Positions 16,679 to 24,592 of a DNA stretch of 64,000 nt are shown piece by piece; positions within the stretch are counted from its first letter, which is position 1; each line of letters begins with the position of its first letter. Location: assembly GCA_050485405.1 (NCBI GenBank), contig JBJHBI010000017.1, positions 1 to 64,000 on the forward strand, read 5' to 3'. The translations under genes and the position numbers were made by a program. This stretch comes from Saliniramus sp050485405. Its GTDB lineage: Bacteria > Pseudomonadota > Alphaproteobacteria > Rhizobiales > Beijerinckiaceae. Below the pieces are notes generated by a model, which had not been told where the DNA came from, searched no databases, and saw only the letters and a program-made list of their open reading frames with translations.

Positions 16679-17227
16679 ATGACGAGGCCGCGTCGCGACA
16701 ACACCCTGATCGATGCGCTCGAGGCCATTGAGCCCGTCTTCTACGAGGGGCCGGTCTGGCGTCTCGTGCGCGACGGACGCGATCCGCTGCAATGCAGTGC
16801 CTCGGGTGGCCGTTGGGATGATGGTACTTTCGATGTCCTCTACACCTCGATGACCCGTGAGGGGGCGATTGCCGAGATGCGCTTCCATCTGATGCGCGGC
16901 CAACCGCTGATGCCGAGCCGGGTCGCATATCGGATGTATGTCTTGGACCTCGTACTGGAACGCGCCTTGCGGTTTCTCGATCTGGAAGCGCTTGCCGAGG
17001 TGGGTCTGGACACGAGCCGTTTCGGTCGCCTCTCCTACGTACAGAAAAACGACGAGTATCCGCGCACGCAGGAAATTGCCGAAGTGGCGCATTTCCTCGA
17101 TTTCGACGGCCTCATCGTACCGTCAGCCCGCTCCGAGGCGCACAACACCGTCATCTTCTGCGACAAGGTTCCGGGCCTGCACGCGAGCCCGGTCGTTGAT
17201 CACGGCCTCGTCGATTGGGCCGGCTGA
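16679..17227 (+). CDS. RES-domain toxin
   Basis: A 182-residue RES-domain protein. The family residues are visible: Arg in VWRLVRDGRDPLQ, the GGRW block (SASGGRWDDG), LYTSMTREGAIAEMRFHL with the conserved Tyr and Glu, and a C-terminal HNTVIF block. Characterised RES toxins act on NAD+ or transfer ADP-ribose and stop growth when free; the exact reaction of this one is inferred only. It follows its antitoxin by 9 bases and ends 36 bases from the convergent tup regulator. The module looks like a small accessory insertion between the MFS gene and the tup locus. Confidence 0.88.
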   Translation: MTRPRRDNTLIDALEAIEPVFYEGPVWRLVRDGRDPLQCSASGGRWDDGTFDVLYTSMTREGAIAEMRFHLMRGQPLMPSRVAYRMYVLDLVLERALRFLDLEALAEVGLDTSRFGRLSYVQKNDEYPRTQEIAEVAHFLDFDGLIVPSARSEAHNTVIFCDKVPGLHASPVVDHGLVDWAG

Positions 17228-17263
17228 GCGTCGCGCGAAACGCTCAGCCGCGCAAACGCACCC

Positions 17264-18199
17264 TCACCCGTTCCAGCGTATCGCCCCGTGGGTCGTGAGG
17301 TCGTAGCCGCCCAGATATTCGGCGCGCCGGGTGAACGCTTCGCTGCGGCAGAAGGCGAGCAGGGCTTGCAGCGGCGGTTCGAAATAGTCGCGCCGCGCCA
17401 TGACGAGGTCGAAGCTCTCATCCGCGACGAGGGGTATGAAGCCGAGCTGCCCGGCGGTGGCGGCGAGGCCGAGGCCGCAATCGGCTTCTCCCGTGGCGAT
17501 GAGGGCCGCGAGATCGGCATGGGTCTCGACCGGGCGGCTCGTCGTTGCGAGATCTCCGGCGCAGAGCCCCTCCCGCGCCAGCAGGAGGTCCAGCAGGCGC
17601 TGCGACCCGGCGCCTTCGCTGCGCACGGCGAAGCGCAGGCCACGTTCCACGGCATCGCGAATGCCGCTGATCTGCGCCGGATTGCCGGGCGCGGTGATGA
17701 GGCCCTGCACGCGCTTCGCCCAGTGAATCACCACATGCGCGCCGCCGGGCAGATGGGCGCGGATCGCCGGCAGGTTCCATTCGCCGCTATCGGAATCCAT
17801 CAGATGGCAGCCCGCGAGCACGGCGCGCCCGGCGGCCAACTCGTCGAGCCCCTGTGTCGAGCCTGCGACGAGAACGGCGAGGCCCGATCCCGATTGCCGC
17901 AGGGCCCATTCCAGCAAGGGATCGTTCGAGCCGGCATAGATCGGTGGCGGGGGTGCGATGCCGGTGCGCGGCAGCTCGGTCTGGGCTTCGAGCCAGGCGT
18001 CGACCAGCCGCTTGGGGAATAGCAGCTTGCCCGTCGCGCGCGTGAAGGGAATCGTCTGGCGCGAGACCATCTCGTAGATCGTGCGCTCCTTCACGCGCAG
18101 ATAATCGGCGACCTCCGCCGTCGTCATCAGTGAGGCTGGTGCGACGGGGCGGGATCCCGCTTCCGGGTGGGATGGGTCGTCCGTGCTCGATGACTGCAT
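17264..18199 (-). CDS. Excisionase-type HTH regulator with substrate-binding domain (putative tungstate/molybdate regulator)
   Basis: About 311 residues. An N-terminal MerR/excisionase-like helix-turn-helix (MTTAEVADYLRVKERTIYEM, residues 25-44) is joined to a periplasmic-binding-protein-like domain from about residue 75 (GSNDPLLEWALRQSGSGLAV to the end). The second domain resembles molybdate/tungstate-binding folds of the PBP_like type. It is divergent from tupBCA, so the simplest reading is oxyanion-dependent control of that operon. I start at the ATG at 18199; the frame extends upstream through tupB's leader, and an inner ATG is at 18127. A palindrome at 18203-18216 lies just before the start. 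Confidence 0.82.
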   Translation of the reverse strand: MQSSSTDDPSHPEAGSRPVAPASLMTTAEVADYLRVKERTIYEMVSRQTIPFTRATGKLLFPKRLVDAWLEAQTELPRTGIAPPPPIYAGSNDPLLEWALRQSGSGLAVLVAGSTQGLDELAAGRAVLAGCHLMDSDSGEWNLPAIRAHLPGGAHVVIHWAKRVQGLITAPGNPAQISGIRDAVERGLRFAVRSEGAGSQRLLDLLLAREGLCAGDLATTSRPVETHADLAALIATGEADCGLGLAATAGQLGFIPLVADESFDLVMARRDYFEPPLQALLAFCRSEAFTRRAEYLGGYDLTTHGAIRWNG

Positions 18200-18202
18200 A
18201 AT

Positions 18203-18216
18203 CAGGTAATTTCCTG
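18203..18216. promoter_or_regulatory. Candidate operator palindrome in the tup regulator/tupB gap
   Basis: CAGGTAATTTCCTG is a 14-bp palindrome with one mismatched pair. It lies 4 bases before the regulator's start codon in the 88-base gap between divergent genes. It is flanked by the direct repeat TGCAT at 18195-18199 and 18215-18219, which overlaps the palindrome edge. Position suggests autorepression by the regulator and possibly control of tupB. No binding data support it. Confidence 0.4.
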
Positions 18217-18287
18217 CATCGATTACATCATTGCGATTCAAACTGAATTTTGCTCTGATTTCAAGCCCGAGCTCAGGGAATGCGCAT

Positions 18288-18983
18288 TTGACCGGCCCTT
18301 TCACGACAGCGTTCACATTGATCATTTCCGGCGATCCGGCCCTGATGCAGATCATCGGGCTGTCGCTGCGCGTGACGTTCGCTGCCGTGCTGATCGCCTG
18401 CCTGATCGGATTGCCGCTCGGCGCCGGGCTCGCGCTGGCGCGGTTTCCGGGGCGATCTTTGGTGATCATTCTCTTCAACGCGCTGATGGGCCTTCCGCCC
18501 GTCGTCGCCGGCCTCGTCGTCTATCTGCTGCTTTCGCGATCCGGCCCGCTGGGATCGCTCGCGCTTCTGTTCACGCCGACGGCGATGGCGATCGCGCAGA
18601 CCATCCTGATCCTGCCGATCGTCGTTTCCCTGACGCGCTCCGTCGTCGAGGATCTCTGGGGGGAATATCGCGAGCAGCTGCGCTCGCTGGGTGCGAGCCG
18701 TCTGCAGGCCGTGCCGACCCTGCTCTGGGACGGCCGCGTCAGCCTCCTGACCGGTGTGCTCGCGGGTTTCGGGCGCGCGAGTGCCGAGGTCGGGGCGGTG
18801 CTGATCGTGGGCGGCAACATTGCCGGCCATACCCGCACCATGACGACAGCGATCACGCTGGAGACGTCGCGGGGCGATCTCGGCCTCGCCGTGGCGCTCG
18901 GCATCATCCTGCTCACGCTCACGCTGAGCCTGAACGCCCTCGCCTGGGGCGCCGGCGAGTGGGCCAAGGGGAGGCTCGGATGA
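18288..18983 (+). CDS. tupB: Tungstate-type ABC transporter permease TupB
   Basis: A 231-residue permease with about five to six transmembrane segments. The binding-protein-dependent transport signature is EQLRSLGASRLQAVPTLLW near residue 145, and the block GFGRASAEVGAVLIVGGNI is typical of TupB/WtpB-like proteins. I choose the TTG at 18288, which follows CAGGGAA at a good distance; the frame opens at a TTG at 18231 but those residues are not membrane-like. It is first in tupB-tupC-tupA and overlaps tupC by 4 bases. Confidence 0.88.
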   Translation: MTGPFTTAFTLIISGDPALMQIIGLSLRVTFAAVLIACLIGLPLGAGLALARFPGRSLVIILFNALMGLPPVVAGLVVYLLLSRSGPLGSLALLFTPTAMAIAQTILILPIVVSLTRSVVEDLWGEYREQLRSLGASRLQAVPTLLWDGRVSLLTGVLAGFGRASAEVGAVLIVGGNIAGHTRTMTTAITLETSRGDLGLAVALGIILLTLTLSLNALAWGAGEWAKGRLG

Positions 18984-19711
18984 AGCGCGAGAGCGATCTG
19001 CATCCCCCTATTCTGCCGCTGCGGCTCGAAAATGCAGGCTTTGCCGTGGCCGGAACGCGCCTGCTCGACGGGATATCGCTCACCATTCCCGCCGGGCGGC
19101 GTCTCATCCTGATGGGGGCGAACGGCGCCGGCAAAAGCTTGATGTTGCGGCTCTGCCACGGGCTGATCGAACCGACATCCGGACGATGGATCTGGGCGAA
19201 TGGCGAGACGCGTCCGCAGGCGCAGGCGATGGTGTTCCAGCGCCCCGTCCTGCTCCGGCGCTCGGTCGCGGCCAATCTCGCCTATCCCTTGCGGCTGCGC
19301 GGCATGGGCCGCACCGCCTGCCGGGAGATGGTGGGGCAGGCGCTTTCCCGGTTCGGGCTCGCCGCTCTCGCGGAGCGCCCCGCGCGCCTGCTCTCCGGCG
19401 GTGAGCAGCAGCGGCTCGCCCTCGCCCGCGCCTGGACAATGCGTCCGCAGATCCTCTTTCTCGACGAGCCGACCTCGGCGCTCGATCCCTCCGCCACTCG
19501 CATCATCGAGGCCATGATCGAGAGCTTCTCGGCGGAGGGCATCACCATCGTGATGAGCACCCATGATATCGGGCAGGCGCGACGGCTCGCACAGAATATC
19601 GCCTTCCTGCACCGGGGCCGCCTGATCGAGCACGGCCCGGCCGACATTTTCTTCGACGAGCCGGGCTCGGCGCAGGCGCGCGCCTATCTCTCCGGCGAAC
19701 TGGTCTGGTAG
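18980..19711 (+). CDS. tupC: Tungstate-type ABC transporter ATPase TupC
   Basis: A 243-residue ABC ATPase with Walker A GANGAGKSL (Leu replaces the usual Thr or Ser after the serine), the phrase MVFQRPVLLRRSVAANLAYP, signature LLSGGEQQRLALARAW and Walker B ILFLDEPTSALDP, then a His switch (STHDIGQ). The start ATG at 18980 overlaps the tupB stop by 4 bases. It powers uptake of the oxyanion bound by TupA. An upstream in-frame ATG (18959) lies inside tupB and is less likely. Confidence 0.9.
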   Translation: MKRESDLHPPILPLRLENAGFAVAGTRLLDGISLTIPAGRRLILMGANGAGKSLMLRLCHGLIEPTSGRWIWANGETRPQAQAMVFQRPVLLRRSVAANLAYPLRLRGMGRTACREMVGQALSRFGLAALAERPARLLSGGEQQRLALARAWTMRPQILFLDEPTSALDPSATRIIEAMIESFSAEGITIVMSTHDIGQARRLAQNIAFLHRGRLIEHGPADIFFDEPGSAQARAYLSGELVW

Positions 19712-19727
19712 GGGGCCGGAGACAGCG

Positions 19728-20567
19728 ATGACGAGTGAGAAGGACGATCTGACCCCCCGCATTCTGGCGGGTTTCGCGATGGGTGTCGCCGCACTCGCGA
19801 CCTCCCTCGTCGCCGCCCCCGCTCAGGCCCAGGATTTCATCACCGTGGCCTCCACCACCTCGACGGAGAATTCCGGCCTGTTAGGCCATATCCTGCCGCT
19901 CTTCCAGGAAGAGACCGGGATCGAGGTTCGCGTCGTCTCGCAAGGGACCGGGCAGGCGCTGGAAACGGCACGCCGGGGCGATGCGGATGTCGTCTTCGTC
20001 CATGCCCGTGAGCTCGAGGAGGCCTTCGTTGCCGACGGCTACGGCGTGGAGCGTTTCGATGTGATGTATAACGACTTCGTCATCGTCGGTCCGGGCGAGG
20101 ATCCCGCCGGGCTGGCGGGTGCCGAAGATGCGGCATCGGCCATGGCCGCAATCGCGGAGGCCGGGGCGCCCTTCGCCTCGCGCGGTGACGACAGCGGCAC
20201 GCATGTGGCGGAGACGAGCCTCTGGGAGGCTGCCGGTGTCGCGCCGGAAGGGCAATGGTATCTCTCCACCGGCTCCGGCATGGGCGCGACCCTGAACATC
20301 GCCGTGCAGATGTCCGCCTATGCCCTGACCGATCGGGCGACCTGGCTTTCCTTCGCCAATCGCGGCCCGCTCGAAATCGTCTTCGAGGGCGATCCGGTGC
20401 TGTTCAACCCCTATGGCATCATTCTCGTCGATCCCGAGCGGCATCCGCATGTCAAGGCCGAGCAGGGACAGGCCTTCATCGACTGGGTGATCTCACCAGC
20501 GGGGCAGGAGGCCATCGCGAGTTTCACCCTCGCGGGGGAACAGCTGTTTTTCCCCGGTGCCGAGTAA
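19728..20567 (+). CDS. tupA: Tungstate-type ABC transporter substrate-binding protein TupA
   Basis: A 279-residue exported binding protein. A signal peptide covers about residues 1-35 (hydrophobic AGFAMGVAALATSLVAA, cleavage near AQA-QDF). The mature start VASTTSTENSGLLGHILPLF is the TupA signature, with TTS contacting the oxyanion, and SRGDDSGTHVAETSLW is the second ligand block. TupA proteins prefer tungstate strongly over molybdate. Here tupA is last in the operon, 16 bases after tupC, not first as in the classic tupABC. It is convergent with the TPR gene. Confidence 0.92.
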   Translation: MTSEKDDLTPRILAGFAMGVAALATSLVAAPAQAQDFITVASTTSTENSGLLGHILPLFQEETGIEVRVVSQGTGQALETARRGDADVVFVHARELEEAFVADGYGVERFDVMYNDFVIVGPGEDPAGLAGAEDAASAMAAIAEAGAPFASRGDDSGTHVAETSLWEAAGVAPEGQWYLSTGSGMGATLNIAVQMSAYALTDRATWLSFANRGPLEIVFEGDPVLFNPYGIILVDPERHPHVKAEQGQAFIDWVISPAGQEAIASFTLAGEQLFFPGAE

Positions 20568-20581
20568 AGCGCACCGGGACG

Positions 20582-21349
20582 CTACAGATCGATCCCGTAG
20601 AGATCCCGGCGCAGTTTCTCGACGATCGGTTCGAGGCGGGGAAGGTAGGGGTGGATCGACAGCGCGTGCTCGTAGCTCGCGAGCGCCGCCGCCTCGTCGC
20701 CCGAATCGCGCAGGATGTGGCCGAGGCCGGCCCAGGCGCCGAAATGGCGTGGTTCGAGGCTCACCGTGCGGTGAATGTCGGCCATGGCCGCGAGCGGATC
20801 GCCGAGGCGGTGGAAGGCAACGGAACGCCTGTTCCAGGCCTCCGCCCAGTCGGGCTGCAACGCGATGATCCGGTCGAGCAGTTCCACGGCGAGAGCGTGA
20901 TCCTGTTCGCGCATCGCCTCGCGGGCACGGGTCATGAGCAGGTCGGCGGTGGCCGAGCCGGAACGCATCCAGTGGCGGTTGATCAGGCCCACCACCCCAC
21001 GCGCCTCCGTGGCGTCCTGTGCATCGGCGAGACGCGCGAACAGGGTGTCGAGCTGTTCGTCGGTGCGCGCCGGCGCGCCATAGGCGATGGCTTCGTTGAT
21101 GGTCAGCGCTTCGCGCACCCCATATCCGAAAATTCGCGCAGTCGCGGAATCGTCTTCATCGAGGATCGGGATGACGGTGCTCGGGAAGGGAGCGGGGATG
21201 ACGGTGCTCGGCGCCGCATGCCTCTCGAATCCGCCGCCGGCACCGACCGCGCGCGTATCCGACCGGGCGACCGCGTGTGTGTCGTCGGCCTGGGCGAGCC
21301 CTGCGCCCGAGAGAATCGCGATAGAGGCGAGAATCAAAAAACGACGCAT
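20582..21349 (-). CDS. Exported TPR-repeat protein
   Basis: About 255 residues. An N-terminal signal peptide (MRRFLILASIAILSGAGLAQA) sends it to the periplasm. The C-terminal 130 residues contain tetratricopeptide-like repeats, for example LLDRIIALQPDWAEAWNRRS, RTVSLEPRHFGAWAGLGHIL and YEHALSIHPYLPRLEP. TPR proteins scaffold protein contacts; no partner is evident. I use the ATG at 21349 because it gives a standard signal peptide; a TTG six codons upstream is possible. The start codon lies inside the right arm of a strong terminator-like hairpin, and no clear ribosome site is visible. Confidence 0.82.
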   Translation of the reverse strand: MRRFLILASIAILSGAGLAQADDTHAVARSDTRAVGAGGGFERHAAPSTVIPAPFPSTVIPILDEDDSATARIFGYGVREALTINEAIAYGAPARTDEQLDTLFARLADAQDATEARGVVGLINRHWMRSGSATADLLMTRAREAMREQDHALAVELLDRIIALQPDWAEAWNRRSVAFHRLGDPLAAMADIHRTVSLEPRHFGAWAGLGHILRDSGDEAAALASYEHALSIHPYLPRLEPIVEKLRRDLYGIDL

Positions 21350-21381
21350 GCCGGATGATGCGCTCAACCGGCATGCGTCGT
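21335..21381 (-). terminator. Intrinsic terminator-like hairpin after rpmJ, overlapping the TPR gene start
   Basis: On the minus strand the arms at 21368-21381 and 21341-21354 (ACGACGCATGCCGG and its complement) form a perfect 14-bp stem with a 13-base loop, followed at once by six T (21340-21335). This is a textbook intrinsic terminator about 85 bases after the rpmJ stop. Its second arm and T-run are also codons 1-5 of the TPR gene (ATG CGT CGT TTT TTG). Confidence 0.85.
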
Positions 21382-21465
21382 CAATTCACATCTGCGTGCG
21401 ACCAATGCGCCCGGGCCAGTAAGGGGATCCCGGATTCGGTCGCGGTTGCAGGACTTTACGTGATC

Positions 21466-21591
21466 TCAGCCCTGACGCGCCTTGAAGCGCTTCTGGGTCT
21501 TGTTGATCACGTAGACGCGGCCCCGGCGACGCACCAGACGGCAGTCGCGATGGCGCTCGCGCAGGCTCTTGAGCGAGTTGCGGATCTTCAT
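21466..21591 (-). CDS. rpmJ: 50S ribosomal protein L36
   Basis: A 41-codon gene below common length cut-offs. Translation gives MKIRNSLKSLRERHRDCRLV, then a basic RRRGRVYVINKTQKRFKARQG, an unmistakable L36 of the alphaproteobacterial (YkgO-like) type. It has a single cysteine (residue 17) and so lacks the four-ligand zinc site of classical L36. CGGAGA lies about 9 bases before the ATG. L36 is the smallest large-subunit protein and binds 23S rRNA near the peptidyl-transferase region. A strong terminator follows. It is alone, as usual in Rhizobiales. Confidence 0.97.
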   Translation of the reverse strand: MKIRNSLKSLRERHRDCRLVRRRGRVYVINKTQKRFKARQG

Positions 21592-22005
21592 CGGTCCAAT
21601 CTCCGTTCACGCGGTCGATCACGACCGGCAAGACGCATGATGCCGTTCGCGCGAGGCGACGATGTCAGCGCCGTTAAAGACAAGAAAAACCGTCGGGCAG
21701 GAATACCTGACCGCGATGTTGCGAGGGGGATACAGGAATTCCCGCGCCCGGTCAATCGCTTCGCGCGGGCGGGATGCGCGTTTTCGACATCGGTGCCCGG
21801 TCGAAGCCGGCCCTCGGATGCAGCCGCCGATTTCCATGTGCTGCGGGATGTGCAGCGGGACTTGGTGCAGCGGGTTTTGATGCACTGCGCTTGGTGCGGC
21901 GCAACTTGTTTGCGCCCCGCGCCTCGCCTAAGGTCAGCGGCCCGGCGCGATTCCGGCGCCCGCTCCCCGCCCGACCGCACAAGATCAGAAAGAAACGAGC
22001 AGAAA
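21592..22005. other. Intergenic region between divergent rpmJ and maeB
   Basis: A 414-base gap between divergent genes. It contains a candidate rpmJ promoter (21727-21755) and a degenerate 15-base-period repeat around 21838-21900 (GTGCAGCGGG at 21850-21859 and 21865-21874 plus weaker neighbours). Short open frames cross it on both strands but none has a ribosome site with recognisable protein. No tRNA or clear riboswitch is seen. Confidence 0.5.
21727..21755 (-). promoter_or_regulatory. Candidate rpmJ promoter
   Basis: On the minus strand TTGACC (21755-21750) and TATCCC (21732-21727) are separated by 17 bases. The -35 box matches consensus at 5 of 6 positions and the -10 at 3 of 6. It would start transcription about 130 bases before rpmJ. 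Confidence 0.35.
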
Positions 22006-24357
22006 ATGGCCAAAGACAGCCAGCCGCGCGCGAAAGACGCCGCTTCCGCAGCCAAGGACAGCGAATCCCGCACGAAGGATGCGCCGCAACGCGCCAAACG
22101 GCCTTCCTTCACCGAGCAGGAAGCCCTTCTGTTCCATTCCGGCGGGCGTCCCGGCAAGCTCGAAGTCGTGCCGACCAAGCCGATGGCGACGCAGCGCGAT
22201 CTGTCGCTCGCTTACTCGCCGGGCGTGGCGATCCCCGTCCAGGCGATCGCCGACGATCCTTCCCGCGCCTTCGATCTGACGACGCGCGGCAACATGGTGG
22301 CGGTGATCTCCAACGGCACCGCGATTCTCGGCATGGGCAATCTCGGCGCGCTCGCCTCCAAGCCGGTGATGGAGGGCAAGTCGGTCCTGTTCAAGCGCTT
22401 CGCCGATGTCGATTCGATCGATCTCGAGGTCGATACCGAGGATGCCGACGCCTTCATCGCGTCGGTGCGCCATCTCGGCCCCTCCTTCGGCGGCATCAAT
22501 CTGGAGGACATCAAGGCGCCGGAATGCTTCATCATCGAGGAGCGCCTGCGCGAATTGATGGACATTCCCGTCTTCCATGACGACCAGCACGGCACCGCCA
22601 TCATCGCGGCGGCGGGGCTGATCAACGCGCTGCACCTGACGGACCGCAACATCCGCGAGACCCGCCTCGTGGTGAACGGCGCGGGCGCCGCGGGCATCGC
22701 CTGCGTCGAGCTGCTCAAGGCGATGGGTTTCAAGCCCGACAACGTGCTGCTCTGCGACACCAAGGGCGTGATCTACCAGGGCCGCGAAGCCGGGATGAAC
22801 CAGTGGAAATCGGCCCATGCGGCGCGCACCGATGCGCGCAGCCTCGCCGATGCGCTCAACGGTGCGGATGCCGTCTTCGGATTGTCGGTGAAGGGCGCCT
22901 TCAGCGCCGAGATGATCCGCTCCATGGCGGATCAGCCGATCATCTTCGCCATGGCCAACCCCGATCCCGAAATCACCCCGGAGGAAGTGGCCGCGATCCG
23001 CGAGGACGCGATCGTGGCGACGGGGCGCTCGGATTATCCCAACCAGGTCAACAACGTCCTGGGCTTTCCCTATATCTTCCGCGGCGCTCTCGACGTGCGC
23101 GCCACCGCGATCAACATGGAAATGAAGATCGCCGCCGCCCAGGCCCTCGCCGAACTCGCCCGCGAGGACGTGCCCGACGAGGTGGCCGCCGCCTATCAGG
23201 GTTCGCGTCCGCGCTTCGGGCGCGAATACATCATCCCCGTGCCCTTCGATCCGCGCCTGATCTCGACCGTCCCGCCCGCCGTGGCGCAGGCGGCGATGGA
23301 GACGGGCGTGGCGCGCCGGCCCATCGTCGACGAGCGCGCCTACCGCGCCCAGCTCTCGGCGCGGCGCGATCCGGTGGCGGGCACGCTCAACCGCATCTTC
23401 GAGCGCGTGCGCAAGTTCCCCAAGCGCGTCGTCTTCGCCGAGGGCGAGGAGGAGCAGGTGATCCGCGCCGCGGTGAGCTTCGCCAATCAGGGGCTCGGCA
23501 CCGCCATTCTGGTGGGACGCGAGGACCGCATCTACGAGACCGCGACCTTCGCCGGCATCGATCTGGAGGGACGCGAGAACATCCAGATCAACAATGCGCG
23601 CATCTCCAAGCGCAATTCCGCCTATACCCAGTTCCTCTACGACCGCCTGCAGCGCAAGGGCTACCTGCTGCGCGACTGCGTGCGGCTGATCAACCAGGAC
23701 CGCAACCATTTCGGCGCGTCGATGGTGGCGCTGGGAGATGCCGACGCCATGGTGACGGGCGTCACCCGCAATTCCTCCACCGTGCTCGAAGACGTCACCC
23801 GCGTCATCGACGCCAAGCCCGGCCACCGCGTCATCGGGATGTCTCTGTGCCTGACACGCGGGCGCGCCGTGCTCGTCGCCGATACCGCCATTCACGAAAT
23901 GCCCGATGCGCGCGAACTCGCCGACATCGCCATCGAGGCGGCGGGCGTGGCGCGGCGGATGGGTTACGAGCCGCGCGTCGCGCTGCTCTCCTTCTCGACC
24001 TTCGGCCAGCCTCTGTCCGAGCGCGCGGAGAAGATCCAGGAGGCGGTGCGCATCCTCGATTCGCGGCGGGTGGATTTCGAATATGACGGGGAGATGGCCG
24101 CAGACGTGGCGCTCAACCGTGATCTGCAGGCGCAGTATCCGTTCTCGCGGCTGAAGGGACCGGCCAACGTGCTGGTCATGCCCGCCTTCCATTCCGCCTC
24201 GATCGCCACAAAGATGCTGCAGGAACTGGGCGGCGCGACGGTGATGGGGCCGATGATCGTGGGCCTCGACAAGCCGGTCCAGATCGTGCCGCTCGGCGCC
24301 ACCGATTCCGACATCGTCAACATGGCGGCGCTGGCCGCCTACAATATCGGCGGCTGA
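22006..24357 (+). CDS. maeB: NADP-type malic enzyme fused to a phosphotransacetylase-like domain
   Basis: A 783-residue MaeB-type protein. After a Lys/Ala-rich leader (residues 1-35), the malic enzyme part runs to about residue 440, with TKPMATQRDLSLAYSPGVA, VFHDDQHGTAI (metal and substrate site), and VVNGAGAAGIACVELL (nucleotide fold). The C-terminal 330 residues resemble phosphotransacetylase (RVVFAEGEEEQVIRAAV to VMPAFHSASIATKMLQELGG). It converts malate to pyruvate and CO2; the PTA-like part is thought to be regulatory, sensing acetyl-CoA. I start at the ATG at 22006, although the frame is open far upstream. Length fits the family (about 760). Confidence 0.95.
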   Translation: MAKDSQPRAKDAASAAKDSESRTKDAPQRAKRPSFTEQEALLFHSGGRPGKLEVVPTKPMATQRDLSLAYSPGVAIPVQAIADDPSRAFDLTTRGNMVAVISNGTAILGMGNLGALASKPVMEGKSVLFKRFADVDSIDLEVDTEDADAFIASVRHLGPSFGGINLEDIKAPECFIIEERLRELMDIPVFHDDQHGTAIIAAAGLINALHLTDRNIRETRLVVNGAGAAGIACVELLKAMGFKPDNVLLCDTKGVIYQGREAGMNQWKSAHAARTDARSLADALNGADAVFGLSVKGAFSAEMIRSMADQPIIFAMANPDPEITPEEVAAIREDAIVATGRSDYPNQVNNVLGFPYIFRGALDVRATAINMEMKIAAAQALAELAREDVPDEVAAAYQGSRPRFGREYIIPVPFDPRLISTVPPAVAQAAMETGVARRPIVDERAYRAQLSARRDPVAGTLNRIFERVRKFPKRVVFAEGEEEQVIRAAVSFANQGLGTAILVGREDRIYETATFAGIDLEGRENIQINNARISKRNSAYTQFLYDRLQRKGYLLRDCVRLINQDRNHFGASMVALGDADAMVTGVTRNSSTVLEDVTRVIDAKPGHRVIGMSLCLTRGRAVLVADTAIHEMPDARELADIAIEAAGVARRMGYEPRVALLSFSTFGQPLSERAEKIQEAVRILDSRRVDFEYDGEMAADVALNRDLQAQYPFSRLKGPANVLVMPAFHSASIATKMLQELGGATVMGPMIVGLDKPVQIVPLGATDSDIVNMAALAAYNIGG

Positions 24358-24376
24358 CCCTGCGTTACTGATAAAA

Positions 24377-24429
24377 CGCCCGCGCGCGCCACGGAATGCA
24401 CAGTTCGACCATGGTGGCGCGCGCGGGCG
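24377..24429. terminator. 16-bp inverted repeat downstream of maeB
   Basis: CGCCCGCGCGCGCCAC at 24377-24392 is perfectly complementary to 24414-24429, with a 21-base loop. It begins about 20 bases after the maeB stop, so it may end maeB transcripts. The T-run (TTTTAT) is only on the minus-strand side, at 24376-24371, so on the maeB strand it lacks a U-tract. Confidence 0.5.
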
Positions 24430-24431
24430 GC

Positions 24432-24459
24432 TTGCGCCCCCATAAAACCCATGCTATCG
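24432..24459 (+). promoter_or_regulatory. Candidate promoter of the atp operon
   Basis: TTGCGC (24432-24437) and CTATCG (24454-24459) are 16 bases apart, a plausible alphaproteobacterial -35/-10 pair. It lies directly after the maeB hairpin and about 130 bases before atpH. The match is modest. Confidence 0.3.
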
Positions 24460-24592
24460 CACCCCCGCTTTCCGGGCGTGGGGCTCCTGATCGGGTTCCG
24501 CGCCGGCGATCCGTCATCCATTCCAGTCCGGGTGCGCCACGCTGGTCGATCTCAGCGTTCGTGCGATCCGGTAACCGAGAAGAGAACAGCCG

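Noticed and set aside
21619..21885. 88-codon frame upstream of rpmJ on the minus strand
   Set aside because: It is His/Pro/Arg-rich, derives partly from the 15-base repeats, has no good ribosome site and no known domain.
21985..24192. 735-codon open frame antisense to maeB
   Set aside because: Same explanation; His/Arg/Gly/Asp-rich translation without motifs opposite a clear MaeB.
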